This document shows, one piece after another, positions 9,338 through 18,605 of a stretch of 64,000 nt of DNA. The notes under the pieces were generated by a model. That model searched no databases. It saw nothing but the letters and a program-made list of their open reading frames with translations, and was not told where the DNA came from. The position numbers and the translations under genes are program-made. Position 1 is the stretch's first letter. Each line of letters begins with the position of its first letter. Source of the DNA: Algicella marina (GTDB taxonomy: Bacteria > Pseudomonadota > Alphaproteobacteria > Rhodobacterales > Rhodobacteraceae); contig NZ_CP046620.1 in NCBI RefSeq assembly GCF_009931615.1, positions 1,379,501-1,443,500 of the forward strand. Reading direction: 5' to 3'.

Positions 9338-9874
9338 ATGAACATCGACAAAATCCCCGCCGGCAAGAACCCGCCCGAAGACATCAATGTGGTGATCGAA
9401 ATCACTGGCGGCGCCGGTGGTGGCGCCCCCGTGAAATACGAAATCGACAAGGATAGCGGCGCCGTATTTGTGGACCGGATCGTCAACACACCGATGTTCT
9501 ATCCGTGCAACTACGGCTTCGTGCCCAATACGCTGCATGCCGATGGCGACCCGACTGATGTGCTGGTGCTCTGCGACTTCGACCTCGCCCCCGGCGTGGT
9601 GATCAAGTGCCGCCCCGTGGGCGTGCTGAAGATGGAAGACGACGGCGGCATGGACGACAAGCTGATCGCCGTACCGATGGAAAAGGTCGATCCGTTCCAG
9701 GCCGGTATCCAGGAACTGACCGACATCCCCCAGAAGACCCGTGACCGCATCAAGCACTTCTTCGAGCATTACAAGGACCTCGAGGAAGGCAAGTGGGTCA
9801 AGGTCATTGGCTGGGGCGACAAGGCAGAAGCCAAATCCATTCTTCAGTCTTCTCTGGACGCAATGAACAAGTAA
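9338..9874 (+). CDS. ppa: Inorganic pyrophosphatase (family I)
   Basis: Hydrolyses pyrophosphate released by biosynthetic reactions, in the cytoplasm. The 178-residue length is typical of bacterial family I enzymes. The metal-binding signature DGDPTDVLVLC lies near residue 65, preceded by NYGFVPNT; the later Asp/Lys cluster (DDGGMDDKLIAV) and KHFFEHYKDLE are also family features. AAGGAG sits seven bases before ATG 9338; the 15 codons upstream in frame lack support. Followed by two inverted repeats and then a porin-type gene. Confidence 0.96.
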   Translation: MNIDKIPAGKNPPEDINVVIEITGGAGGGAPVKYEIDKDSGAVFVDRIVNTPMFYPCNYGFVPNTLHADGDPTDVLVLCDFDLAPGVVIKCRPVGVLKMEDDGGMDDKLIAVPMEKVDPFQAGIQELTDIPQKTRDRIKHFFEHYKDLEEGKWVKVIGWGDKAEAKSILQSSLDAMNK

Positions 9875-9927
9875 TAGCCGGCAGTCAGTAAGCATTGCTT
9901 ACAAGATCTGTTGCCTTTCGGCTGAAA

Positions 9928-9957
9928 ACGCTGCGTCACAAAAACGTGACGCAGCGT
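9928..9957 (+). terminator. Perfect 12-bp inverted repeat after ppa, probable terminator
   Basis: ACGCTGCGTCAC, six-base loop, then its exact complement GTGACGCAGCGT, followed by AATTTATT. The stem is strong but the following U-run is poor, so it may be a terminator for ppa or an operator for the porin promoter that begins seven bases later. A second perfect repeat, GTAAGC-att-GCTTAC, lies at 9888-9902, just past the ppa stop. Confidence 0.55.
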
Positions 9958-9963
9958 AATTTA

Positions 9964-9993
9964 TTGACCGCCTTCCTCCCCCCTGCGTAACAA
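9964..9993 (+). promoter_or_regulatory. Probable sigma-70-type promoter of the FadL-like porin
   Basis: TTGACC at 9964-9969 and TAACAA at 9988-9993 are separated by 18 bp. This would place transcription start near 10000, about 30 bases before the porin ATG, whose Shine-Dalgarno GGGAGG is clear. Read by eye only. Confidence 0.45.
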
Positions 9994-10031
9994 TGTCGCA
10001 AAAGCTATAAACTTCGTCTCGGGAGGACGAC

Positions 10032-11147
10032 ATGACCTTGAAAGCATCTGCGGTTGCCATTGCACTCAGCTCCGTCTCAACCAGCGCCGTTCTCGCTGGC
10101 GGTCTCGATCGAACCGGACAACCTATTGGCGTGCTGTTTGAGGAAGGCCGCTACGTTGAGTTGTCTTTCGGTGGCGTTTTTCCCGATGTCAGCGGCACGG
10201 ATGTCGCGCTCCAGCCCACGGGCAATGTCGGCAACGCCTATTTCGTCGGCGGGGCAGCCTACAAGGCCGATCTGACGGACAGCATATCCTACGCTCTGAT
10301 TGTCGATCAGCCCTACGGAGCCAGCGTCGAGTATGGAGCGACAACACCCGTTTTCGCCGGCACCTCGGCCGAAGCTTCTACCGTCGCGGTTACGGCGATC
10401 GGTCAGTACAATTTCAATGAGAATTTCAGCGTCTACGGCGGTGTCCGTGCCCAGCAGATCAAGGCCGAAGTCGGTCTCAGCGGTGCAGCCTACGGTCCTC
10501 TCTCCGGCTACGAGTTCGAGGGCGAGTCGGATTGGGGCGTCGGCTATGTTGTCGGCGCCGCCTACGAACGCAAGGACATCGCCCTGCGCGTGGCCCTGAC
10601 CTACAGTTCCGAAATCGACCATTCCTTGCCAACGACGGAAACTCTTGCCGGAGGAGGTGCCGTGCCCGGATCGGGCGCCGATACCGAAGTCACGTCGCCG
10701 CAGTCCGTGAATCTCGATTTCCAGACAGGTATCATGGCCGACACGTTGCTCTTCGGCTCCATCCGTTGGGTGAACTGGGACGGGTTCTCGGTGGCACCGG
10801 TTGGCTTGGGCACCGTGTCGCCTGGGTCGACACTCGTTACCTACGAAGACAACACATTCACCTATAACCTTGGCATTGGCCGCCGCTTCACCGAAAACTT
10901 CTCCGCTGCAGTCCAGGTCGGCTACGAAGAAAACCTCGGCGGAACGGTATCAGCGCTCGGTCCGACCAACGGCTTCCTGTCCTTTGGCGTCGGCGGCACC
11001 TACACGATGAACAATGGTCTCGAGCTGACGGGCGGCCTTCGCTACATCATGCCGGGCGATGCGACGGTGGCCTCCGGTGGTGGCACAGCGGAGTTCGAAG
11101 ACAACAACGCAATCGCTGCTGGTCTGAAGATCGCCTACCGCTTCTGA
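10032..11147 (+). CDS. OmpP1/FadL-family outer-membrane protein
   Basis: 371-residue outer-membrane beta-barrel with a signal peptide (MTLKASAVAIALSSVS, cleavage near AVLAGG). The mature part has alternating hydrophobic/hydrophilic strands with frequent Gly, Tyr and Phe and ends in the aromatic residue typical of barrels (KIAYRF). The N-terminal GLDRTGQPIGVLFEEGRY and the strands around VGYEENLGGTV resemble FadL/OmpP1 proteins, which carry fatty acids or other hydrophobic compounds. It is shorter than enteric FadL (about 446 residues), as I recall for Rhodobacterales members. It has its own promoter candidate and a textbook terminator, so it is probably monocistronic. Confidence 0.85.
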   Translation: MTLKASAVAIALSSVSTSAVLAGGLDRTGQPIGVLFEEGRYVELSFGGVFPDVSGTDVALQPTGNVGNAYFVGGAAYKADLTDSISYALIVDQPYGASVEYGATTPVFAGTSAEASTVAVTAIGQYNFNENFSVYGGVRAQQIKAEVGLSGAAYGPLSGYEFEGESDWGVGYVVGAAYERKDIALRVALTYSSEIDHSLPTTETLAGGGAVPGSGADTEVTSPQSVNLDFQTGIMADTLLFGSIRWVNWDGFSVAPVGLGTVSPGSTLVTYEDNTFTYNLGIGRRFTENFSAAVQVGYEENLGGTVSALGPTNGFLSFGVGGTYTMNNGLELTGGLRYIMPGDATVASGGGTAEFEDNNAIAAGLKIAYRF

Positions 11148-11167
11148 TCCTATTCGGGTTTGGAAAG

Positions 11168-11198
11168 AACCGGCACCACTCCGACGGTGCCGGTTTTT
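11168..11198 (+). terminator. Rho-independent terminator of the FadL-like gene
   Basis: AACCGGCACC, eight-base loop, GGTGCCGGTT, running into TTTTT. It starts 20 bp after the porin stop codon. Confidence 0.9.
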
Positions 11199-11534
11199 AC
11201 GTTTCTGAAAACGGACTTTCATAGGAAAAATGAGCAATCCACCACTGCTCACGGATGATCAAACCACAGGTAATGGCGGCGATTCCGCCGAATGAAAAAC
11301 AACGCCTGACCCCAATCCTACGCTGTAAGACTAACACTCCGTGTTTTGCGCATGGAATCTGCGGTGGCACGCGCCGTCTCCGCAGACGATCTAGTGAGCA
11401 CCAAAAGAACTTCCGACTTTCGTGTCGCTCCGCAGTGCGCGACTGCAGAACATTTGCATCCGCGCATAAAAAGACGGTGGACCGGAGTGCGCGGCCTCGC
11501 TATCGGATGGTGGATGTCCACAATGAGCCGGAAA

Positions 11535-12395
11535 ATGCTGTATCCCGACCAAAATTCGTGGCGCGAAGCCACCAACCGCCGCGTGGCGCTCTTCGGCATG
11601 TCCGGTCTTGGAAAAACGCACCTTTCCAATCTGTTGCGAGACAGCGGAGAGTGGTTTCACTACTCCGTGGATTTTCGCATCGGCACTCGATACATGGGCG
11701 AACACATCGTCGACAACTTCAAGCGCGAGGCGATGCGAAACCCGTTTCTACGCGAACTGCTGATGTCCGACAGCATCTACATCGCCTCAAACATTACCTT
11801 CGAGAACCTTTCCCCCCTCTCCACCTACCTTGGCAAACCCGGTGCGCCGGATCGAGGTGGCATCGGCATCGAGGAATACCAGCACCGGCAGAGCCTGCAT
11901 CGTATTGCCGAAGTGTCTGCCACCGAAGATGTCGCCGTGTTCGCTGCCAAGGCACAGGATATCTACGGCTATCCGCATTTCGTCGCTGACTGCTCCGGTT
12001 CGCTCTGCGAGGTGGTCGATGCCGACAACCCTGCCGATCCGGTAATGTCCACCCTTGCCGCGACCACCCTGCCCGTCTGGATCGAGGGGACCGAGGCCCA
12101 TGTGGAAGAACTCGTGCGCCGCTTCGACAAGGCTCCGAAACCGATGTACTACAGTCCGGCGTTTCTCGGTCGTATCTGGCGCACGTATCTTGAAAAGACT
12201 GGCACATCGCCGGAGAGTGTCGATCCCGATGATTTCATCCGCTGGGGTTTCCGCCAACTGGTGGAACATCGCCTGCCGATCTATCGCAAGATGGCCGAAG
12301 TCTGGGGCATAACCGTAGCCGCTGACGAAGTTGCCGCCGTGAAAAATGCTCACGATTTTGTGGAGTTGGTGGCGGACCGGCTGCCAAAGGCGTAG
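11535..12395 (+). CDS. P-loop ATPase/kinase-like protein of unknown function
   Basis: 286 residues from the ATG giving MLYPDQNSWREATNRR. A Walker A motif lies near the N terminus (FGMSGLGKTHLSNLLR, about residues 20-35). Other distinctive stretches are GEWFHYSVDFRIGTRYMGEH and DSIYIASNITFENL. Upstream frame to 11346 has poor coding character and two other ATGs (11514, 11523), so the exact start is uncertain. I recall such proteins as simply 'ATPase' in Rhodobacterales; the size and single P-loop suggest a small-molecule or nucleotide kinase, which is inference. It lies 34 bp upstream of metA on the same strand. Confidence 0.75.
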   Translation: MLYPDQNSWREATNRRVALFGMSGLGKTHLSNLLRDSGEWFHYSVDFRIGTRYMGEHIVDNFKREAMRNPFLRELLMSDSIYIASNITFENLSPLSTYLGKPGAPDRGGIGIEEYQHRQSLHRIAEVSATEDVAVFAAKAQDIYGYPHFVADCSGSLCEVVDADNPADPVMSTLAATTLPVWIEGTEAHVEELVRRFDKAPKPMYYSPAFLGRIWRTYLEKTGTSPESVDPDDFIRWGFRQLVEHRLPIYRKMAEVWGITVAADEVAAVKNAHDFVELVADRLPKA

Positions 12396-12429
12396 ATAAG
12401 CTGCTCAGCATCACGAAAGCGTCCCGAAA

Positions 12430-13356
12430 ATGCCCATAAAGATCCCTTCCACCCTGCCCGCCCACGACGTGCTGCGCGCCGAGGGAGTGATGGTGATGGC
12501 GGAGGAACAAGCGGCACGGCAGGACATACGGCCACTGCAGATCGCGCTGTTGAATCTGATGCCAAAGAAGGCCGAGACGGAGACACAATTCGCCCGCGTC
12601 ATCGGCGCCACCCCACTCCAGATCGAACTTACCTTGCTGCGCATGTCCGATCATGAAAGCCGCAACACCTCCGCCACACACCTGGAAGCCTTCTACCAGC
12701 GCTTTCAGGAGGCCAAGCACCAGAAGTTCGATGGATTGATCATCACCGGCGCCCCGATCGAGCACCTCGAATTTGACGAAGTGTCCTACTACGCGGAATT
12801 GCGGGAGATCTTCGACTGGACGCAGAGCAACGTTCATCACACCATGGCTGTCTGCTGGGGCGGCATGGCGATGATGAACCACTTTCACGGCGTCCGGAAA
12901 GACATCTTGCCGGCCAAGGCGTTCGGCTGTTACCGCCACCGCAACCTCGCACCTGCCTCACCCTACCTGCGCGGGTTCTCCGATGACTTTGTCGTGCCGG
13001 TCAGTCGCTGGACGGAGATGCGGCACGAGGATATCGAGAAGGCCGAAGGCTTGACGATGCTGATGCGGTCGCCCGAAGTCGGAGCCTGTCTTGTCGAAGA
13101 CGAGACGCACCGGGCTCTCTATATGCTGAACCATCTCGAGTATGACAGCGACACGATAAAAGCGGAGTATGACCGTGATGTCGCCAGCGGCGGAGAGATC
13201 ATTCTGCCGGTCAATTACTTTCCCGATGACGATCCGGCCCGCGCACCGGAGAACCGATGGCGCAGCCATGGTCATCTGCTATATGGCAACTGGATCAACC
13301 AGATCTACCAGACGACACCTTTCGAACTGGAGCGGATCGGTGCATCACCGGCGTGA
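12430..13356 (+). CDS. metA: Homoserine O-acyltransferase MetA, predicted acetyl-CoA specific
   Basis: First committed step of methionine synthesis: acylates homoserine. 308 residues, normal for the MetA family. The nucleophile Cys is in AVCWGGMA (near residue 142) and the His/Glu pair in MLNHLEYD. In the specificity loop the sequence reads GAPIEHLEF: a Glu occupies the position (111 in characterised enzymes) where E. coli MetA has Gly, and Glu there is known to favour acetyl-CoA over succinyl-CoA. It may therefore be a homoserine O-acetyltransferase despite the MetA fold. No SAM riboswitch fits in the 34-bp gap upstream. Its end overlaps the next gene by 17 bp. Confidence 0.94.
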   Translation: MPIKIPSTLPAHDVLRAEGVMVMAEEQAARQDIRPLQIALLNLMPKKAETETQFARVIGATPLQIELTLLRMSDHESRNTSATHLEAFYQRFQEAKHQKFDGLIITGAPIEHLEFDEVSYYAELREIFDWTQSNVHHTMAVCWGGMAMMNHFHGVRKDILPAKAFGCYRHRNLAPASPYLRGFSDDFVVPVSRWTEMRHEDIEKAEGLTMLMRSPEVGACLVEDETHRALYMLNHLEYDSDTIKAEYDRDVASGGEIILPVNYFPDDDPARAPENRWRSHGHLLYGNWINQIYQTTPFELERIGASPA

Positions 13357-14284
13357 TCGGCGAGCGTTGCTTGTCGGGGGGGCATCGCTCATGCTCACCT
13401 CCTGCGCCGGCGTCTCGGGTACTGTGACCACCGGCGCGCCATCTCCGACCGGCCAATTCGTCTCCGTCGGCACCAACCGTCTCCATTATCAGCTGATGGG
13501 CGACAGCGGTCCGAAGGTCATCGCGATTCACGGCGCCTCGGGCAACCTGAGGGACTGGGCACTCGGCCCGGCACAGGCACTAGCGACGGATCATCAGGTT
13601 CTACTCTTCGACCGGCCCGGTTTCGGCTTCTCCGACCGTGCCAGACAGAACGGGTCCAACCTGTTCGTGCAGGCCGAGCTGATGCATGACGCGGCGCGGC
13701 AGCTCGGGTTCGAAGGAGCTACTCTTATAGGCCATTCATTCGGCGGCTCAGTGGCGCTTGCGTGGGCGCTCAGCCGTCCGGAAAGTATCGGCGGGCTGAT
13801 GCTGCTTGCCGCTCCGAGCCAGGTTTGGCAGGGCGGGCTCGGGCTGCTGACCACCTTGACGGGCACGCCTGTCGTCGGACCGCTTCTTTCACGCATCCTG
13901 CCCGCCATCGCCTCTGACGACCTGGTGGCAGGCACAGTTACCCGTATCTTCAGGCCGCAAACGCCGCCGCCAGGCTACGTCGAGGCTGTCGGTGCCGATC
14001 TGGCGCTGCGCCCGGAACAGATTCGAAACAATTCGCAAGATCTGAAAGGGCTGAAGGATCAGGTCCGCAAGATGGTGCCACGCTATCCCGGAATCGAGAT
14101 GCCCGTGGAACTGCTGCACGGCGACGCAGACACGACCGTGCCGCTCAAGGTTCATTCTGTTCCGCTCTCCGGCCAGTTGCCCAATGCGAAGCTGACAGTG
14201 CTGGAAGGCATCGGCCACATGCCCCACCATGCTGCAACAGCAGAGATGCGTGCCGCACTTCTTCGGCTGGAGGTGCGGCGCTGA
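13340..14284 (+). CDS. Alpha/beta-hydrolase lipoprotein
   Basis: 314 residues from a GTG that overlaps the end of metA, with GGAG about seven bases upstream; the ORF extends further upstream only within metA. The N terminus is Arg-rich, then hydrophobic, then has a lipobox (LMLTSCAG), so the protein is probably a membrane-anchored periplasmic lipoprotein. The alpha/beta hydrolase fold follows: oxyanion segment [11 protein letters not shown], nucleophile elbow [10 protein letters not shown], acid Asp in [12 protein letters not shown] and catalytic His in GIGHMPHH. The substrate is unknown; overlap with metA suggests coupling, but a link to methionine synthesis is not evident. Confidence 0.85.
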   Translation: MHHRRDRRALLVGGASLMLTSCAGVSGTVTTGAPSPTGQFVSVGTNRLHYQLMGDSGPKVIAIHGASGNLRDWALGPAQALATDHQVLLFDRPGFGFSDRARQNGSNLFVQAELMHDAARQLGFEGATLIGHSFGGSVALAWALSRPESIGGLMLLAAPSQVWQGGLGLLTTLTGTPVVGPLLSRILPAIASDDLVAGTVTRIFRPQTPPPGYVEAVGADLALRPEQIRNNSQDLKGLKDQVRKMVPRYPGIEMPVELLHGDADTTVPLKVHSVPLSGQLPNAKLTVLEGIGHMPHHAATAEMRAALLRLEVRR

Positions 14285-14340
14285 CAGCGGCTTGCATTCG
14301 ACAGATCGATACTACACCTTCTCGGGCGAAAGGATCCCAT

Positions 14341-15219
14341 ATGGCCAAAACCCGCTTTCCCAAACCGTTCGATGGCGCAATCAGCCGATTTTTCGAAGAT
14401 GAGGCGCCAAAAGACGTGCGCAAGGCCATCGAGAACGCGAGCAAGAATGACATTCTGGCCGAGGGCTATCCCTACGACGAACGCATGGACAGAGAGGAGT
14501 ACGAGGATACTCTCGCCGAACTGCAGATCGCCCTTGTGGCCATGCAGGCGCACATAATGAAGACTGGCGAGCGCATCGCGATCGTCTTTGAGGGCCGGGA
14601 TGCCGCCGGAAAAGGCGGCTCCATCAAGCGCTTTCGCGAGAACCTTAACCCCCGCAGCGCCCGCGTCGTCGCACTGCCGAAACCTTCGGATACGGAGGCA
14701 AGCCAATGGTATTTTCAGCGCTACATCAGCCATCTTCCCGCCGCTGGACAGGTCGTGATGTTCGATCGATCCTGGTACAATCGTGGTGTGGTGGAGCATG
14801 TGTTCGGGTTCTGCGACCAGGAAGAGCGTGAACTCTTCTTTCGGCAAGTGACGCCGTTCGAGACGATGCTTGTGAACGAAGGCATCAAGGTCTTCAAGAT
14901 CTGGCTGAACGTCGGTCGGGCGGAGCAGCTTCGCCGGTTCCTGGATCGTGAAAAGGATCCGCTAAAGCATTGGAAACTATCCGGCATCGACGTCAAGGGC
15001 CTGTCCAAGTGGGACGCCTATACTGAGGCTATTTCCGAAACCCTTCGCAAGACCGATCACGCCGCCTGCCCCTGGATGGTGATCCGGGCCGATGACAAAC
15101 GCCGTGCGCGTATCGCCGTCATCCGGACAGTGCTGAGTTCACTGGCCATTCCGGAGTTTGATATCCCCGCACCAGATCCAAAGATAGCGGGCACCCCGGC
15201 TGACATGGGGCTCGCGTGA
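14341..15219 (+). CDS. ppk2: Polyphosphate kinase 2
   Basis: Transfers phosphate between polyphosphate and nucleotides, usually making NTP from polyphosphate. 292 residues, matching single-domain (class I-like) PPK2. Walker A is [11 protein letters not shown] near residue 85; Walker B and lid features are [10 protein letters not shown] and the Arg-rich [12 protein letters not shown]. The N-terminal 60 residues are charged and helical. The nucleotide preference (ADP or GDP) cannot be read by eye. It lies alone between the hydrolase gene and a TetR gene on the same strand, with about 40-55 bp gaps. Confidence 0.93.
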   Translation: MAKTRFPKPFDGAISRFFEDEAPKDVRKAIENASKNDILAEGYPYDERMDREEYEDTLAELQIALVAMQAHIMKTGERIAIVFEGRDAAGKGGSIKRFRENLNPRSARVVALPKPSDTEASQWYFQRYISHLPAAGQVVMFDRSWYNRGVVEHVFGFCDQEERELFFRQVTPFETMLVNEGIKVFKIWLNVGRAEQLRRFLDREKDPLKHWKLSGIDVKGLSKWDAYTEAISETLRKTDHAACPWMVIRADDKRRARIAVIRTVLSSLAIPEFDIPAPDPKIAGTPADMGLA

Positions 15220-15258
15220 ACCGCCAGCGCCCCCGCAAGAACGGCGGATAGTGACAGA

Positions 15259-15888
15259 ATGGCCGACACTCCGCGCAAAGCCTATCATCACGGCAACCTC
15301 CGGCAGGCCCTTGTCGAGGCTACTTTGGAACTGGTCGTCGAGAAAGGTCCGCTGGGGTTCACGCTGGCCGAAGCGGCGCGCCGCGCGGGTGTCAGCGCCG
15401 CCGCGCCCTACCGGCATTTCAAGGGGCGTGAGGAACTGATCGAGGAAGCGGCGCTGCAAGGGTTCGAGATGTTCGCCGACCTTATGGAACACGCCTACAA
15501 GGACGGCCAGCCGTCGGCCCTTTCGGCCTTCAGCGCCACCGGCCGTGCTTACCTCGCCTTCGCCCGCAAGAACCCCGGCCACTACATCACGATGTTTGAG
15601 AGCGGCGTCTCGATTGCCGGGAACTCGGCGCTGAAAGCGGCTTCGGACAGGGCATTCGGCGTTCTTACCCGCGCCGCCGATGCACTGTCCCAACATATGC
15701 CGCCTGACCGAAGGCCGCCCCCATCGATGGTAAGCCATCATATCTGGGCTCTCAGTCACGGCGTAGTGGAGTTGTTCGCCCGTGGCGATCCCGGCACCAA
15801 AAGTCCTTATTCCGCCGAAGACCTGCTCGAATCCGGCACCGGAATTTATCTGCGCGGCCTCGGCCTCATTCCACCCGACACCGACTAG
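15259..15888 (+). CDS. TetR/AcrR-family transcriptional regulator
   Basis: 209 residues. An N-terminal TetR helix-turn-helix is clear (about residues 10-55: LVVEKGPLGFTLAEAARRAG, then APYRHFKGREELIEEAAL). The C-terminal ligand domain has a WALSHGVVELFARGD segment typical of a large TetR subgroup with a WHG-type domain. Its stop is 9 bp before the M42 peptidase start, so the two are probably co-transcribed. The ligand is unknown. Confidence 0.9.
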   Translation: MADTPRKAYHHGNLRQALVEATLELVVEKGPLGFTLAEAARRAGVSAAAPYRHFKGREELIEEAALQGFEMFADLMEHAYKDGQPSALSAFSATGRAYLAFARKNPGHYITMFESGVSIAGNSALKAASDRAFGVLTRAADALSQHMPPDRRPPPSMVSHHIWALSHGVVELFARGDPGTKSPYSAEDLLESGTGIYLRGLGLIPPDTD

Positions 15889-15897
15889 GAGACCCTT

Positions 15898-16935
15898 ATG
15901 AACATCGATCTGCTCAAACGCCTCTGTGAAACACCAGGCGCACCCGGCCACGAGCATGAGGTCCGCGCATTGATCGAAAGTGAAATCGAGGGCCTGTTCG
16001 ACGAAGTGGTCACCGACCCGATGGGCTCCCTCCTGTGCAAGCGCAACGGGCAAGGTGAGACACCCGAGAAGATCATGCTCCTGTGCCACATGGATGAAAT
16101 CGCCTTTCTGGTTGCCCATGTCAGCGACAAGGGCTTCGTTTATCTTCAGCCAGTCGGAGGTTTCGATCCGCGCAACCTGTTCTCGCGGCGTGTGATGGCG
16201 GTGACGGAACGTGGCAAGTTCAAGGGCGTGATGAACCCGGGCGGCCGCCCCATCCACATTTCCAAACCCGAAGACCGAAAGAAAATCCCCGAACTGTCCG
16301 AATTCTTTGTAGATTTCGGTCTGGGAGACAAAACCGCCGAGCACATCTCGGTTGGCGACAGCGTGGTGATGGATGAACCGCTGATCGAAATGGGCGACAA
16401 GATAGTCTCCAAGGCGCTGGACAACCGCATTGCCTGCTGGCTGGGCGTCGAGTCGATCCGCGCATTGGTAGAGAGCGGAGCCGGGCACAACTGCGAAATT
16501 CACGTGGCCTTCACGGTGCAGGAAGAGGTCGGCCTGCGCGGCGCCCGTACCGCTGCCTATGCGATTCAGCCGGACATCGGCCTCGGGATAGACACAACTC
16601 TGGCCTGCGACACGCCCGGCGTTCCCGATCAGGAAAGCACCACCGTTCAGGGCAAGGGCTTCGGTCTCCATGTCAAGGACTCGAGCTTCATCGCCGACCG
16701 CGCCCTCGTGGCAGAAGTCGCCGCGCTCGCCGACGAAAAGGGCATTCCCTTCCAGCGGACCATGCTTATGGCCGGCGGACAGGACGGTGCGGCCGCTCAG
16801 CAGGCCGCCGCCGGTGCCCGCGCTGTCGGCATTGTCGTCGGCACCCGCTACATCCACACCGTGACAGAGATGATCGACCGCAACGACCTACAGGCTGCCA
16901 AGGAGATACTGACGGCGTATCTCGCTTCCCATTAG
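15898..16935 (+). CDS. M42-family metallopeptidase
   Basis: 345-residue cytoplasmic aminopeptidase of the M42 family, often misnamed endoglucanase. Binuclear metal ligands are visible: His-x-Asp in LLCHMDEIAF near residue 66, Asp in SKALDNRIA, Glu pair in TVQEEVGLRGA (catalytic base plus ligand), Asp in GLGIDTT and the final His in RYIHTVTEMI. These enzymes form dodecameric tetrahedral shells and trim peptides. It sits 9 bp behind the TetR gene, with AGGAG-like bases before the ATG. The length matches the family. Confidence 0.9.
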   Translation: MNIDLLKRLCETPGAPGHEHEVRALIESEIEGLFDEVVTDPMGSLLCKRNGQGETPEKIMLLCHMDEIAFLVAHVSDKGFVYLQPVGGFDPRNLFSRRVMAVTERGKFKGVMNPGGRPIHISKPEDRKKIPELSEFFVDFGLGDKTAEHISVGDSVVMDEPLIEMGDKIVSKALDNRIACWLGVESIRALVESGAGHNCEIHVAFTVQEEVGLRGARTAAYAIQPDIGLGIDTTLACDTPGVPDQESTTVQGKGFGLHVKDSSFIADRALVAEVAALADEKGIPFQRTMLMAGGQDGAAAQQAAAGARAVGIVVGTRYIHTVTEMIDRNDLQAAKEILTAYLASH

Positions 16936-17050
16936 CGCCGAGACCGTAATCGCTGCTGCGCGCTTGCAGTTTTAGCGAACGCCTGATTTCCGGCACATTA
17001 ACCTGCCTCGCACCATCCTGCGCCATTCAACGGCACATTGCGAGGCAGAC

Positions 17051-18505
17051 ATGACCAACCAAGCCACGCCTACCCCCGCACACTACGATCTCTGCATCAT
17101 CGGTGCCGGGCTTTCCGGAATGAACGCCCTCTTTGCCGCTGCCGAAGTCTTGCCGCGGGATGCGACGGTCGTACTGATCGACAGGAATGAACGCTGCGGA
17201 GGCATGTGGATCGCGGCCTATGACTACGTGCGCCTGCACCAGCCACACCCGATGTTCACGGCCGGCAATATTCCCTGGGCATGGACCAAAGCCCGAGAAC
17301 ACCTCGCCAGCCGGGACGAAGTGATTTCCCACTTCGGACATTGCCTTGCCACCCTGCGCGCCAAGGTGAGCGTGACGGAGCGGTTCGGCCTAGAATGCGT
17401 TTCTATCAATGAGACAAAGCAATCTGTCATGGTCCAGTGTCGGAATAGCGCAAATGATGATGAAACGATCCATGCGACGCGGGTAATACACGCCTCCGGC
17501 TATCAGATTACGCCGCCAGCGCCTTTGTCGTTCACATGCAAACGCATTCTGTCCACCACCCCGGAGCACCTGTTCGAGAAACTGGGCGAAGCATCGTCTC
17601 CGGATGTCTATGTCATTGGTGGCGGCAAAACCGGTATGGATACCGCGCTCGCACTTTTCGACAAGGCCCCTGATAAACGTATCCATCTCGTCAACGGCAC
17701 CGGCACTATCTTCGGCAACCGCAACCTCTATGCGCCAAAGGGTGTCAAACGATGGTGGCATGGCAAGCTGTCCCTCAGCACCTTCGCAGACCTCGCGTTG
17801 CGCTTCGATGGCAGGAATGCCCGCGACGTATTCACCTATTTCAGGCAACATTTCACAGTCGGGCCTGACAGCAATGCACAGCAGTTCTTTTTCGGCCTCC
17901 TGTCGGAAGAGGAGAACGCGAGACTCTCAGCCGGGCTTACGAGCATGATCGGCGATTATCTGGAAGATGTCGTGGAGTGCGGCGGCACCCCGCACCTCCT
18001 TCTCCGCTCCGGCCGTCGCGTCGCAATCGCGCCCGGCAGCACCATCGTCAATTGCACGGGCCACATCCTGCGCAAAGATCTGCAATATCGGCCCTATATT
18101 TCAGCCGAAGGAAAAGTCCTCACGATCTCGCCTCGCTCAATGGTACATTTCCTGTCCAGTGTCTCGGCCTACTTTCTTACCCACCTGTTCCTGCGGAACA
18201 GGCTTCCCGATAGGCACCTCTATGCGCTGGACATGCAATCCTTGCTGCGCAGCTCCCGACAAGACTGGCAAATGACGGGCATCACGCTTTCCCTTCTGAA
18301 CACACTCGTCTTTGCCGAAAGGCTTCCAATTGGTGTGCTCGCCAAATGCGGACTGGACCAGGATTTCTGGTTTCCGTTCCCACGCCGTCTGGCCGCCATG
18401 GTCAGGCTGGGCTTCCGGCGCACGCAACTGAAGGCCCATTGTCGTCAGGTTCTCGATGCTGTCCAGCGCCGGCACGGCATCCGCTGCGCACCCTTGGCCG
18501 GCTGA
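17051..18505 (+). CDS. FAD/NAD(P)-binding oxidoreductase, flavin monooxygenase-like
   Basis: 484 residues. An N-terminal FAD Rossmann motif (IIGAGLSGMNALFAAAE, residues 14-30) and a second dinucleotide motif in the middle (VIGGGKTGMDTALAL, near residue 195) give a two-dinucleotide-domain layout like flavin monooxygenases. CGGMWIAAYDYVRLHQPHP follows the FAD strand, as in FMO-like enzymes. The C-terminal third is hydrophobic-rich but has no clear membrane anchor. The substrate is unknown. GAGG lies five bases before the ATG. It stands alone, about 115 bp after the peptidase gene and 100 bp before DUF2852. Confidence 0.78.
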   Translation: MTNQATPTPAHYDLCIIGAGLSGMNALFAAAEVLPRDATVVLIDRNERCGGMWIAAYDYVRLHQPHPMFTAGNIPWAWTKAREHLASRDEVISHFGHCLATLRAKVSVTERFGLECVSINETKQSVMVQCRNSANDDETIHATRVIHASGYQITPPAPLSFTCKRILSTTPEHLFEKLGEASSPDVYVIGGGKTGMDTALALFDKAPDKRIHLVNGTGTIFGNRNLYAPKGVKRWWHGKLSLSTFADLALRFDGRNARDVFTYFRQHFTVGPDSNAQQFFFGLLSEEENARLSAGLTSMIGDYLEDVVECGGTPHLLLRSGRRVAIAPGSTIVNCTGHILRKDLQYRPYISAEGKVLTISPRSMVHFLSSVSAYFLTHLFLRNRLPDRHLYALDMQSLLRSSRQDWQMTGITLSLLNTLVFAERLPIGVLAKCGLDQDFWFPFPRRLAAMVRLGFRRTQLKAHCRQVLDAVQRRHGIRCAPLAG

Positions 18506-18605
18506 CGTGCCCTGCGAAATATTTTGAAAGCGTTCTCTTGACGCGCGGAACTGCGCCTCCCATCTATGTTAATGTTAATTACATTCACATCCGGAAGGAG
18601 CCCAA

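Noticed and set aside
12396-12429. SAM riboswitch before metA
   Set aside because: Only 34 bp separate the genes, too short for a known SAM riboswitch class.
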